This document shows, piece by piece, positions 44,006-53,200 of a stretch of DNA of 64,000 nucleotides. The DNA lies in assembly GCA_943787435.1 (NCBI GenBank), contig CALSMK010000005.1, positions 1 through 64,000 on the forward strand, read 5' to 3'. Numbering within the stretch: position 1 is the stretch's first letter; every line of letters begins with the position of its first letter. Below the pieces are notes generated by a model, which saw nothing but the letters and a program-made list of their open reading frames with translations, had not been told where the DNA came from and did no database searches. The position numbers and the translations under genes are program-made. The stretch is from an uncultured Flavobacteriales bacterium. GTDB taxonomy: Bacteria; Bacteroidota; Bacteroidia; Flavobacteriales_D; Sanyastnellaceae.

Positions 44006-45582
44006 AGTCTTGGCCCAAGCCCGAATGGGCATGGACCCTGGCATGGTGTGCTTTGGCCTTGGCGTTCCCTTGGTCCAATTCGGGCATGAGCATTGCCACA
44101 GGTGCGTTGTCATTGGCTGCGATTTATTCCTTCATTCAAGGTCCAATTCATGAATCATCAGGGTTCAGAGACAAAAGGGTTGGAATCGCTGGATTTGCAC
44201 TCTTGTCTTTCGTGGCCCTTTCGGGTTTTTCATCGGCGTGGAGCGATCCCATGTTGGCATTGAATGACGTTCGCGTGAAATTGCCACTGGCTGTTGCTGG
44301 AATGGCCCTGTTGGCCGCCAAAAACGGATCGTATTTGTCCAGGCTGTCCGTGGAACGCGTGCTGAAGTGCGCGGTGTTCAGCGCTGGCTTGTCCACTGCT
44401 TGCATTGTGTGCTTGGACCTGTGGGACGGGCAGCCTTTCGGAGGCAGGTCTGCTTCCCGCTTCATCTCGCACATCCGGTTTGGATTGTGGTGGTCGGCCT
44501 TGCTGCCGCTGGCGTCAGGTGTGCTCAACAAATATTGGGGTTGGTCATCTGTCTTTTTCGCTGTTTTGGCCTGGACATGGACCGAGAGCATTTCGGGCTT
44601 GGCCTTGGGAGCTGTCACCAGCATCTGGTGGCTGCCCATCTTGTGCGCCACCAGCAGCGGCAACTCAGCATGGAAATGGCCAGAGATGAAGGCCCTTCGT
44701 CGAGCTGCATTCATTGCGACCGGCCTTGGAGCCCTGCTGTTTTCCTTTTTGTGGTGGAGCTTGCCCAACGACCACCCCCATCCCAATCAGGTGCTCGAGT
44801 CCAGTCAAGGGGGAGAGCCCTATTTCCACAACTTGGACCGCAGGGTTACCGAAAATGGCCATTTCATATGGACCAACATTGCCTGGGGAGAGTTGGCCAA
44901 AGGTTGGAGCACAAGGAGCGAAACGCCATTCAAAGAAGTCCAAGGAAGGCTCATCCGATTTCTGAGCTCCAAAGGGCTCAACAAAGACAAGGAAGGGGTC
45001 GCAGCATTGACGCCCGATGAGATTCAGGCGATTGTTTCCGGATATCCATCGGTCATCGAGTGGAAGGGCTTGGGTTGGTCCAGACGATGGAATCGCATTT
45101 GCTTCAATTGGGGGCCGTTGGTTGGATGGATCTACCCCCTTTGATGACAGCATTTTGTCGCGCATGTCCTACCACGAAGTGGCCCGGGTGGCCATTTCAG
45201 AAATGTCCTTCGCAGGGTGGGCCTTTGGGGTGGGTTCTGGAGACAAGGACACAGCGATGATGGCCGGTTTATGAAGGGCATTTTGACCATTGGCCGGCTG
45301 GATCCAGAGAACGTGCACACCATCAATACCTGTCCTTTGCTTTTGGGCTTGGGCATATTGGGGCTCTTGTTGTGGTTGATGGGCCATGCTGTGGCCCTCA
45401 CGACCCGTCAAGCTTGGCCGGGGTTGTTGGTCTTGGTTTTGAGTTGCTGGACCGAAGACACGTTGGAAACCCAAGCCGGGGTCACCCTGGCTTTGTGGGT
45501 ACTGGCCTTTCCCGTCTTGCCAGCAGGGGTTGGCTCAGGAAAGGGCCTTCTTCGCCGCAGTAAAGACCGCCTCCACCGTTAG
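44002..45582 (+). CDS. O-antigen ligase family membrane protein, frameshifted
   Basis: Polytopic membrane protein (about 525 aa after repair) with a run of hydrophobic segments, a large periplasmic loop (LIRFLSSKGLNKDKEGVAALTPDEI...GYPSVIEWKGLGWSRRW) and the Wzy_C-type region SYHEVARVAISEMSFAGWAFGVGSGD...HHQYLSFAFGLGILGLLLWLMG. This layout is typical of Bacteroidota O-antigen ligase/polymerase-like proteins that attach glycans to lipid A or proteins. Indels occur at the G5 run 45110-45114 (extra G), near 45268 (lost T) and near 45345 (extra G). The start overlaps the protease stop; the 3' end overlaps convergent GT9 by 48 bases. Two glycosyltransferases follow on the other strand. Confidence 0.8.
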
Positions 45583-46532
45583 GTCAAGCTGTCCTTCAGG
45601 GGTTGTGTGGAGGGCCTGAAGAATGTGCGTCTTGGGCCCCAATGGCGCCCACCTTTCTGGCCATTCTGGAGCATGGGTGCCGTACAAGCCGAGGACTGGA
45701 ATTCCCATGGCAGAGGCCGTGTGAAGGGGCCCAGTGCTGGAAGCCACCACCAATTTGGATTGGGCTTGCAAGGCCATGAGTTGGGTCAAGTCGAGCTGGC
45801 CGCCCAAGTCGTGGATCCACTCGTGCTTTGGCCAGTTGTGGTTCAAAGCTGCGCCGCTCTGAGGCTGTTCCTGTGATGCCCACTGTATGGCCTTCTTGTG
45901 CCAGTCGCAGGGCCAATTCAGCAAAACGATGAGGCCCCCAATTTCCTGCACTTCCGTGGGAACCGGGGTGAAGGAGAACGGGTGGGGCCTTCCATTTCTT
46001 CAAGAATTTGCGTCACTTTTTGGTCTGATTTGGGCGCTTTCAACCCCACCGAACGGCGGTATGAAAAGTCGGATTCCACCCCAAGGGGGAGCAACATCCG
46101 CAGGCCGTGCCAAGCCTCATGGCCGCCGGAACTGTGTCGGCTGTCCCAAATCCTTTGCGTCACTCGCCTCAGGGTGTGCCACCGTTTTCCCGTGGCGATG
46201 CGAATGGCAACACCGGCTGCTTGGCCGGCCACCGCCACCGATTTTTCGGGATATGCCATGACCAGCGCATCGTAGTTGCCTGCTTGGATGGCTTTCGCAC
46301 CCGCGCCATTTGGGTCATTGGTCATGTCTGAGGACCATTCCACCACATCATCGACACCCAAGGCCTGCTTGGCCACTGGAATGGCGTAGCCGCGCACCAG
46401 TAGGTCCACCTGGACCTCAGGGAATCTCTCTTTCAATGCCCTCACCATGGGCAAAGTCACGACGAGGTCCCCCAATGCATCTGTCCTCGCCAACAAAACC
46501 CGTTTTGGGGATGGCGTTTTGGGCGCCCTCAA
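45535..46532 (-). CDS. Glycosyltransferase family 9 (heptosyltransferase-like), frameshifted
   Basis: ADP-heptose:LPS heptosyltransferase-like enzyme. The start is set at TTG 46532 (MRAPKTPSPKRVLLARTDALGDLVVTLPMVRALKERFP), the canonical GT9 N-terminus. Later come VLLHPGSHGSAGNWGPHRFAELALRLAQEG, VGITGTASE, LGGQLDLTQLMALQAQSKLVVASSTGPLHTASAMGIPVLGLYG, all GT9 landmarks, but spread over three frames. Breaks lie near 45980 and 45860. It adds a sugar to an envelope glycolipid core, consistent with the neighbouring O-antigen ligase and GT2. In the given sequence its frame is open upstream into the GT2 gene. Confidence 0.85.
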
Positions 46533-47297
46533 CGCCCGAAGGCGGGCGTGTTTGCGCCACGTTGCCCAGGCGCTTCTTCGCGCGATGACCCAACCCGCAC
46601 GGCCATCAAGAAAGCCCGCCTTGAGAACCCATGTTTTGATCCACTGGGCGGCGACTTTGGCCCAAACCAGGGGCAAGGGGGTAAGCTTTCCGCGTTGGTG
46701 CTGGTCTTCAGCCCCAGACCCTTCCAAAGCGTTCAATTTGGCTCAGGTGGTCAGCGGAATGAGGGTAGCTGTGGTGCTCTACGTGTCCTTGAAGGCGAGA
46801 GATGTCCACATTTCCATCGAACAGAACCTCTTCATGGATGGCGCCTTTCCAAACGCCGGAATGAGAAGGCCAAAGCCGAATTTTCCGATCTGGATGCCAT
46901 CCACTGTGGTGAATCCACTGGCCACAATAGCGGGTCAGACGGTTGATTTCGCCCACCCTCAGCGCCCCCGATTCGTTGCAAAAAGGACCTTGGATGTGCG
47001 AGAGAATGGCCGCTGCTGAGGTCTGGGGTCAAGGCCTCATCGGCATCCAAAACTCAAGGTCCATGCCCCTTTGGCTTCTGCATTGGCCTTGTTTTTGGTG
47101 GCCGACCATCCTTGCCATTGGCAGTCAAATACACGTGCACCCGCTTGTTTGGCCAAACTCGCCGTGTCGTCTTCACTGCCTGAATCAAATACCACGATGT
47201 CGTCGGCCACACCGCGCACAGATTCCAACAGCCTTGGCAGGTTGTGGGATTCGTTGCGGGTGATGATCACCACACTCAAAAGTGGTTGGTCTGGCAT
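46529..47297 (-). CDS. Glycosyltransferase family 2, multiply frameshifted
   Basis: GT-A-fold glycosyltransferase starting MPDQPLLSVVIITRNESHNLPRLLESVRGVADDIVVFDSGSEDDT at ATG 47297. After DCQWQGWSATKNKA the product passes through at least three frames: DADEALTP (the catalytic DxD-like segment), GEINRLTRYCGQWIHHSGWHPDRKIRLWP, GAIHEEVLFDG, and the C-terminal KAGFLDGRAGWVIARRSAWATWRKHARL. This is the LPS core GT2 (WaaE/KdtX-like) pattern. The end is placed at the TGA overlapping the GT9 start (TTGA), which needs one more indel. Several frame breaks at 46.7-47.05 kb are probably sequencing errors. Confidence 0.78.
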
Positions 47298-47406
47298 GCG
47301 CTGTTTGTGTCTTTTGGGGCCAATCTAGTGGTGTCTGGGGCCCAGATTGGTGAGGAATGGTCGCAGGGTGTTGAAAACATGGTCCCATCCGGGTCCGTTG
47401 CGAAGG

Positions 47407-47414
47407 TAGTTTTG
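47407..47414 (+). promoter_or_regulatory. Candidate -7 promoter box TAGTTTTG for purD
   Basis: A perfect TAnnTTTG match ending 7 bases before the purD ATG, in the 124-base gap divergent from the GT2 gene. No purine riboswitch-like fold is recognisable in the short space between box and start. Confidence 0.45.
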
Positions 47415-47421
47415 AGGGACG

Positions 47422-48704
47422 ATGCGTGTACTCATACTTGGATCCGGCGGCCGCGAGCATGCCATAGGCTGGAAAGTCGCCAAAAGCTCACTGCTGGAGG
47501 AGCTGTTTTTTGGTCCCGGCAATGCTGGAACGTCTGACATAGGAAGCAATGTCGATCTCAATCCGATGGACTTTTCGGCCGTGGAGGATTTTGTCCGGCA
47601 GAACCACATCAACATGATTGTGGTCGGCCCTGAGGCGCCACTTGCTGCGGGCATCGTCCGATCATTTTGCCAAAGCCAAGGGCCTTGAATCTGTAGCGGT
47701 GATTGGTCCGGGAAAGGAGGGCGCTCAGCTGGAAAGCAGCAAGAAGTTCGCCAAGGAGTTCATGAAACGCCACCGGGTACCCACGGCGAAGTTCAAGTCG
47801 TTTGGCAAGGGGCAGGTGCGTGAGGCCACGGCCTTTTTGAAAACCATGAAGCCCCCCTACGTGGTCCAAGGCCAGTGGCCTTGCCGCAGGAAAAGGGGTC
47901 ATCGTGACCGAAGATTACTCAGAAGCAGATAAGGCCGTTCGCGACATGATTCGCGGTGCTGCGTTTGGGGATGCAGGCAAGGAAGTGGTCATTGAAGAAT
48001 TCCTCAAGGGCGTGGAAGTCTCCATGTTTGCCGTCACCGATGGCGAAGCGTGGCGCTTGTTGCCCTCGGCCATGGATTACAAGCGGATTGGAGAGGGGAA
48101 CACGGGCCCTAACACGGGGGGCATGGGGGCCATCAGTCCAGTCCCACATGTGACGCCTGAGTTCATGGAAAAGGTGAAGAATCAGGTGGTGATTCCCACC
48201 ATTCGAGGCATCCAACGCGATGGGATTCCTTACCGCGGATTTCTGTTTTTCGGATTGATGAAGGTTCAGGGCGATCCCTACGTGATTGAATACAACTGCC
48301 GATTGGGCGATCCTGAAACCCAAATCATTCTTCCATTATTGGAAACGGACTTGCTGCACTTGATGGATGGGTTGTCTAACGGACTGCTTTCAGAAATCGA
48401 CGTTTCAATTTCACCCAAGGCTGCCGCTACAGTGACGCTGGCCAGTCAGGGCTATCCAGGAGACTACGCCAAAGGCAAAAAGATCCTCTTGCCAAACCCA
48501 AAGGACCGGAGTGATCATCAGTTGCTTTTCCACGCTGGAACGCGGTTGGATGGCGACGAGGTGGTGACCGCCGGAGGAAGGGTCATGGCCTCAGTTGGGT
48601 TGGGTGCAGAACTTGAAAAGGCCGTTGAAAAGGCCTACGAATTGGCCGAGAAGGTCGAATTCGAAGGCGTTCAGTTCCGCTCCGACATCGGGTCGGTGGG
48701 ATGA
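47422..48704 (+). CDS. purD: Phosphoribosylamine--glycine ligase, frameshifted
   Basis: GARS, the second step of purine synthesis; about 427 aa after repair, the family length. N-terminus MRVLILGSGGREHAIGWKVAKS, then VVGPEAPLAAGIVD, ATP-grasp segments VKASGLAAGKGVIV and VIEEFLKGVEVSMFAVTDG, AMDYKRIGEGNTGPNTGGMGAISP and YNCRLGDPETQIILP. Two extra C bases (47658-47659 and 47866-47867) break the frame; removing them restores GIVDHFAKAKGLES and YVVKASGLAAGKG. Essential for purine prototrophy, so error rather than decay is likely. Confidence 0.93.
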
Positions 48705-48726
48705 TGAAACAAGAAAAAGGGGGGCC

Positions 48727-48915
48727 TCAGATGAGGTCTCCGTTTTGGCGGGCCTTCGCTGTGAATTTGCTCTGCGTGCGGAGCCAGTATGCGAGACCGC
48801 CCAAAATGAGGGCAATCACGGCCAGGTTGATGGGGTCACTCGCGGGGACGAGGACCGTCTCGAAGGTCCACTCGACAAACTTGCCGACGGGGGTAATGAG
48901 TTCCTGGAGGTTCAT
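48727..48915 (-). CDS. Small membrane protein, DUF6341-like
   Basis: 62-aa protein starting MNLQELITPVGKFVEWTFETVLVP at ATG 48915 with a single hydrophobic helix (INLAVIALILGGLAYWL) and a charged tail. The size, topology and position next to purD and the DUF6427 gene match the flavobacterial DUF6341 family; the family call is from context more than from residues. Function unknown. The 48981 start of the ORF track is a run-in without support. Confidence 0.62.
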   Translation of the reverse strand: MNLQELITPVGKFVEWTFETVLVPASDPINLAVIALILGGLAYWLRTQSKFTAKARQNGDLI

Positions 48916-48933
48916 GAGGTCACTTTGATGCGG

Positions 48934-48941
48934 CGAATTTA
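48934..48941 (-). promoter_or_regulatory. Candidate -7 promoter box TAAATTCG for the DUF6341-like gene
   Basis: TAAATTCG on the minus strand, 18 bases before ATG 48915, in the 39-base divergent gap with the DUF6427 gene. It supports the short start of the small membrane protein. Confidence 0.38.
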
Positions 48942-48954
48942 GGCACCTTTCGGC

Positions 48955-49866
48955 ATGCTTCACCTTCTTCAGTCCAATCAACCGGCTTCTTGGGGCATCA
49001 TTCCCGTTTTGGTGGCCCTGCTCGTCGCGGTTGGGGCCTTTGGTTCAGGGGTCCTGCCCTTGGAATGGCCGCCCATTTTGGGCGGGTTGGGGGTGATTGC
49101 AGGAAGCCGGGTGATCCACTTGATGCACATAGAGTCTGGCATGCGAAGCAAGCCTACAGGAATACCCAGCTGGGCTTGGGCGATCAGTGCGGCTCCATTG
49201 GTTTACGTCACGCCGGCTGAGTTGTGGTGGGGCAGCGTTCTGGTTTTGTTTGCATTGCGCTTGTCTTTGACTTTGAGGGAAGGGGACGTGTCGGGCAGCC
49301 CGTTCTTTTGGATGGGAATCGCCTTGGCGTTGGCCCCATTTTTATCGGAATCGCTTTTCCTTTGGGCGCTTGTGCTGCCCATTGTGGCTTTGTCTCTTCG
49401 CCCCTTTCGCCCTTCAGAAACCCTGGCGTTTCTCCTGGGTGCAGTCGCCCCACTCGGGCTCTATGAGGCGCACACATGGTGGATGGAGGGCGCTGTTCAC
49501 TGGCCTTGGGCCATAGAGCCACTGAATTCAAGGGTACAATGGCCGGCTTTTGGACTTCTGCCCATGGCCGTGGTCGGGTGGTTGACCCGACAAAAGTCCT
49601 TGTCCCGAGCGACAGCGCGACAGCGCTATGCCAGACAGGTGACCCAGTGGACGGGGTTGTTTTTGCTGGGCTTGGCCACCATCGGAATGGGGATTCAGAT
49701 TCCTGGAGTGGGGGAAGACACCCTTTATTCGGCCTTTGCGTTTTTCTGCGCTTGGACTTTGGGCTGGGTTTGGCCCAAAGGGTGGAAAGGAGCCCGCGTG
49801 GTGCCTTGGTTCATGGTTGCCATGGCCACAGGGGCAGCCTATTTCTTGGGAACCACCGCAACGTAA
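48955..49866 (+). CDS. DUF6427 multi-pass membrane protein
   Basis: 303-aa hydrophobic protein with around eight to ten membrane segments, beginning MLHLLQSNQPASWGIIPVLVALL. The N-terminal LLQSNQPASW and the adjacency to a purD/DUF6341-type pair point to the flavobacterial DUF6427 family. No catalytic motif is visible. Some members resemble polyprenyl-linked glycan or Wzy-like proteins in topology, but no function can be assigned. Confidence 0.68.
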   Translation: MLHLLQSNQPASWGIIPVLVALLVAVGAFGSGVLPLEWPPILGGLGVIAGSRVIHLMHIESGMRSKPTGIPSWAWAISAAPLVYVTPAELWWGSVLVLFALRLSLTLREGDVSGSPFFWMGIALALAPFLSESLFLWALVLPIVALSLRPFRPSETLAFLLGAVAPLGLYEAHTWWMEGAVHWPWAIEPLNSRVQWPAFGLLPMAVVGWLTRQKSLSRATARQRYARQVTQWTGLFLLGLATIGMGIQIPGVGEDTLYSAFAFFCAWTLGWVWPKGWKGARVVPWFMVAMATGAAYFLGTTAT

Positions 49867-49897
49867 CCTTCCATCAGAATGACGCGTAAGGGGCCAC

Positions 49898-52375
49898 ATG
49901 AAGTTCAATGTGACCCTCCTTCTTTTGTTGTCGAGCGCCGTTTCCCTGGCCCAATCCTCCGTGGGCGAAGCGGTGGTTTCCATCCAAAGTGGAACATGGA
50001 ATGAACCGTCCACTTGGGACTGCACGTGCATTCCCGATGCACAGCATGAAGTCACGGTGATGTTTGGCCACCAGGTTGAGGCGCAAGCCGGCGACACCGT
50101 GCGGGCTGAGTCGGTGGCCATTGAAAATGGAGGCGTCCTGGTTCTCCCAACCACGTCCACGATTGAGGTGTCTTCAAGCTGGGCCTCCGAGGGAACAGTC
50201 GATGGCCAAGGTTGGGTTGTCTTTGTGGGTGAAGGCCCGCATGACTGCGGACCTGCTGTCTTGGATCGCATTGACTTGGGTGAAGGAACCACCCAAATCG
50301 TGGACACCCTTGTGGTGACTTCAGAACTTCACATTTCCGATGCCGAATTGACCACCAATGGCCTCCTTGTTTTGGAGGGCGAATCAGGGTTGACCTCCTC
50401 TGGAGGTGTGGTCACAGGCGAACTCACCCGTCGTTTTGATTGGGACAAAATCAACCCGTACACCCACATGATGGGGTCGGGCGTATCGGGGTCCACGGCA
50501 GAAAGTTTTTTGGGTCTTCCAGGGGCGGTTTACGTGAAAAGTTGGCAGGAAACGGGGACTTCGTATACTACGTTGGTCGAAGAGGACGAGTTGACTGTTG
50601 GAACAGGTTACTCTTGTGCCCTTCCATCCGGATCTTACGCCTATTCCATCTCAGGCGAGCCGGTCACAGAGGCCCAAATACAAGTCACAGGTGAAGCTCC
50701 GAATTCGTTTTGGCGCGGGTGGAACTTGCTCTGCAATCCGTTGACTGGTTTTGTGGATTTGAATTTGGCGACTGAATCTGGCCCAGGTGCCCAAGGCGCT
50801 ACCTATCAATGGGTGGACAGCTTGCTCACTTACACGGCACAAGTGGCTGGAGTTGGAACTTTTGGATCCAAAGGGATTCTCTTCCCAGGAGATGCGTTTT
50901 GGACGATCGCAGACACCACCTATTCTCTGGACTTCACCCCTTCTTGCTTGGTCCCCCGATCCACCTTGGAACTCCAGTCTTCCTCCCCATCCAGTGGCTT
51001 GTTGGCCATGGAAATGAAGAACGGATCCAGCAGGGAGCAATGCTCAGTGGGCCTCGATGGTGGCCATGCTTCGGAGTATGACCGGCTTGAAGACGCCATG
51101 TTCTCGTCTGCCTTCCGCGGCCGGAACAATTTGGACATTTACACCCACACTTCGGATTCGATTCCAGTGATGGTGAATGCCACGCATGGCGACGCACAGG
51201 TGATCCCTGTCTACATCAAAGCAGGGAACGGAGAAGAACTGACGATCAACATGCCGAGCGTTCCAGAAAACTTTTGTCTGGCTTTGGAAGACATTGAAAC
51301 TGGATTGACCGAAGGCATCGAGCCCGGCTTTTCATACAATTTCACGTGCAACAGCAGCAGCGATCATCACAGGTTCAACTTGATTGTCGGAGGGACGATT
51401 GCCGCCGAGGTCACTTCAGCATCATGTGCGACAGCGACCAATGGAACCGTTGTGGTTTCTGTGCCAGACCAAACCTCGACGCTCACCTTGGTGGACATCA
51501 ACGGAGAGGCGGCAGGGACGTTTGTGGGAGACCCATCAGGGGGCGTGTTTGCCGACCTGGCTGAAGGCATTTACGTGTTGACGGCCTTGACCGAAGGGTG
51601 CATGGATTTGACACGTGAGGTAGAAGTGAATTCAAATGCTGCCGGAGACGTGGCCTTTGAGGTTCAGGCCATGCCAGACCACATTGGATGTTACGATGAC
51701 CATGGCGGAATCGCCTTGGACATGGATGGAGGCCAAGCCCCGTATTCTGTAGAATGGGAGCACGGCGACACCGGCACGTCCATTGAAGTTGAACAGGCTG
51801 GCGTATTTTTTGCCGTGATCACCGACGCACACGGGTGCTCAGACAGTGCCTCTGTTGAGGTGTTGGAGGCCCCTCAAGTGGTGGCGGAAATGGACGCAGA
51901 GTCCACCGTGGTTGCCCTGGTAGGCGGAGAAGCTGAAGTCTCATTCAACAACATCAGCACCGGCGCTACCTCTCATCAATGGAGTTTTGGTGACGGCGGC
52001 AGCAGTTCCGAAATGAGCCCGACCCACGTCTACACCGAACCGGGGTCCTACACCGTGGGCCTGAATGCTTGGAATGACTACTGCTCGGACACCTACCAGG
52101 TCGTGGTGACCGTGGAGGTGGTCAGCAGCATTGGAGAAGCGGTCAATGCGATCGATCCAACGCTGCAGCGCACTTCGTCGGGCTGGAGTTTGAACCACCC
52201 TCAAGAGGTGTTTTCTGCAGAGGTTTATGACTTGACCGGCCGCGTGGTGATGTCCATGCAAGGTGCACCTGGTGTGCCTTTGATCATCGACGCTGGTGCC
52301 ATGCCAGTGGTTTCTTTGATCCGCTGGTATGGTGAACAAACGGGCCGTCAAAAGACTTGGCGCGTGGCACGCTGA
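49898..52375 (+). CDS. Large secreted PKD-domain surface protein (T9SS cargo, adhesin-like)
   Basis: 825 aa with signal peptide MKFNVTLLLLLSSAVSLAQ. The N-terminal half begins SGTWNEPSTWDCTCIPDAQHEVTV, the G8-like opening common in Bacteroidota surface proteins. It is followed by a beta-rich region, SprB-like short repeats (GCYDDHGGIALDMDGGQAPYSVEWEHGDTGTSIEVEQAGVFFAVITDAHGCSDS) and a PKD domain (VSFNNISTGATSHQWSFGDGGSSSEMSPTHVYTEPGSYTV). The C-terminus (AEVYDLTGRVVMSMQGA...) is a short, degenerate T9SS sorting domain. Likely cell-surface adhesion or motility adhesin; substrate unknown. Confidence 0.85.
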   Translation: MKFNVTLLLLLSSAVSLAQSSVGEAVVSIQSGTWNEPSTWDCTCIPDAQHEVTVMFGHQVEAQAGDTVRAESVAIENGGVLVLPTTSTIEVSSSWASEGTVDGQGWVVFVGEGPHDCGPAVLDRIDLGEGTTQIVDTLVVTSELHISDAELTTNGLLVLEGESGLTSSGGVVTGELTRRFDWDKINPYTHMMGSGVSGSTAESFLGLPGAVYVKSWQETGTSYTTLVEEDELTVGTGYSCALPSGSYAYSISGEPVTEAQIQVTGEAPNSFWRGWNLLCNPLTGFVDLNLATESGPGAQGATYQWVDSLLTYTAQVAGVGTFGSKGILFPGDAFWTIADTTYSLDFTPSCLVPRSTLELQSSSPSSGLLAMEMKNGSSREQCSVGLDGGHASEYDRLEDAMFSSAFRGRNNLDIYTHTSDSIPVMVNATHGDAQVIPVYIKAGNGEELTINMPSVPENFCLALEDIETGLTEGIEPGFSYNFTCNSSSDHHRFNLIVGGTIAAEVTSASCATATNGTVVVSVPDQTSTLTLVDINGEAAGTFVGDPSGGVFADLAEGIYVLTALTEGCMDLTREVEVNSNAAGDVAFEVQAMPDHIGCYDDHGGIALDMDGGQAPYSVEWEHGDTGTSIEVEQAGVFFAVITDAHGCSDSASVEVLEAPQVVAEMDAESTVVALVGGEAEVSFNNISTGATSHQWSFGDGGSSSEMSPTHVYTEPGSYTVGLNAWNDYCSDTYQVVVTVEVVSSIGEAVNAIDPTLQRTSSGWSLNHPQEVFSAEVYDLTGRVVMSMQGAPGVPLIIDAGAMPVVSLIRWYGEQTGRQKTWRVAR

Positions 52376-52406
52376 AAGTGAGCCGGGATTTCCGAACTTC
52401 GCCGAT

Positions 52407-53102
52407 GTGAAAGTCGGCGTCATCACCTTCCCCGGGTCCAACTGCGACCATGATATGGAATATGCCCTAGGCACGGAACTCGGTTTCCATGTCGAGAGGC
52501 TTTGGCACAAAGACCGCGACCTGAAAGGGGTCGACTTGGTCGTCTTGCCCGGTGGCTTCAGCTACGGAGACTATCTCCGCAGTGGAGCCATCGCTCGTTT
52601 CTCCCCCATCATGGAGGAGGTCGTGTCCCATGCAGGACGAGGCGGGCTTGTCCTCGGCGTCTGCAATGGTTTTCAAGTGTTGTGCGAGGCAGGGCTGTTG
52701 CCCGGAGCGCTCCGGCACAACGAAAGCCGAAAGTTCATTTGCCGCAATGTCTTGCTGCGCCCTGAGTCTTTGATGGCTCCCATGACGGCCAGCTTGCCAG
52801 ATGGCCAACCTTTGTGCATCCCCATTGCCCACGGCGAAGGCAACTACACCATCGACGACGCTGGGCTGGACGCCATCGAGGATGGCGATCAAGTCTTGTT
52901 CCGATACTGCGGACCCGATGGCGGTATTGAAGATGAATTCAACCCCAATGGTTCGGTGGACCACATTGCTGGGGTCTGCAATGCCAATGGCAATGTTTTT
53001 GGGATGATGCCTCACCCCGAGCGCGCATGCAGCGAAGCCCTCGGCAACACCGACGGAAGGGCCATGTTGTCTGCCCTGGCGACGGCTGTGGTACAAGCCT
53101 GA
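52407..53102 (+). CDS. purQ: Phosphoribosylformylglycinamidine synthase subunit PurQ
   Basis: 231-aa glutaminase subunit of FGAM synthase, starting at GTG 52407 (MKVGVITFPGSNCDHDM); the ORF track's 52329 start lies in the previous gene. Class I glutamine amidotransferase triad: Cys in LGVCNGFQVLCEAGLLPG, His and Glu in MMPHPERACSE. VLPGGFSYGDYLRSGAIA is diagnostic. A stand-alone PurQ implies a split PurL/PurS system, unlike the fused large PurL of many Flavobacteriia and enterics. Purine partner purD is 3.7 kb upstream. Confidence 0.95.
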   Translation: MKVGVITFPGSNCDHDMEYALGTELGFHVERLWHKDRDLKGVDLVVLPGGFSYGDYLRSGAIARFSPIMEEVVSHAGRGGLVLGVCNGFQVLCEAGLLPGALRHNESRKFICRNVLLRPESLMAPMTASLPDGQPLCIPIAHGEGNYTIDDAGLDAIEDGDQVLFRYCGPDGGIEDEFNPNGSVDHIAGVCNANGNVFGMMPHPERACSEALGNTDGRAMLSALATAVVQA

Positions 53103-53153
53103 CATCATTGCCGTCCACCGGTACTCTGCTTTCAGTCGGGAACATGAAAGGGT

Positions 53154-53161
53154 TAAGTTTG
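53154..53161 (+). promoter_or_regulatory. Candidate -7 promoter box TAAGTTTG for dxs
   Basis: A perfect TAnnTTTG match 39 bases before the dxs ATG in the 98-base gap after purQ. A TTC at 53131-53133, 20 bases upstream, is a possible weak -33 element. Confidence 0.45.
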
Positions 53162-53200
53162 TTTGTTCCCTACTCCCTGCAATAGAACGGGATTTCTATC

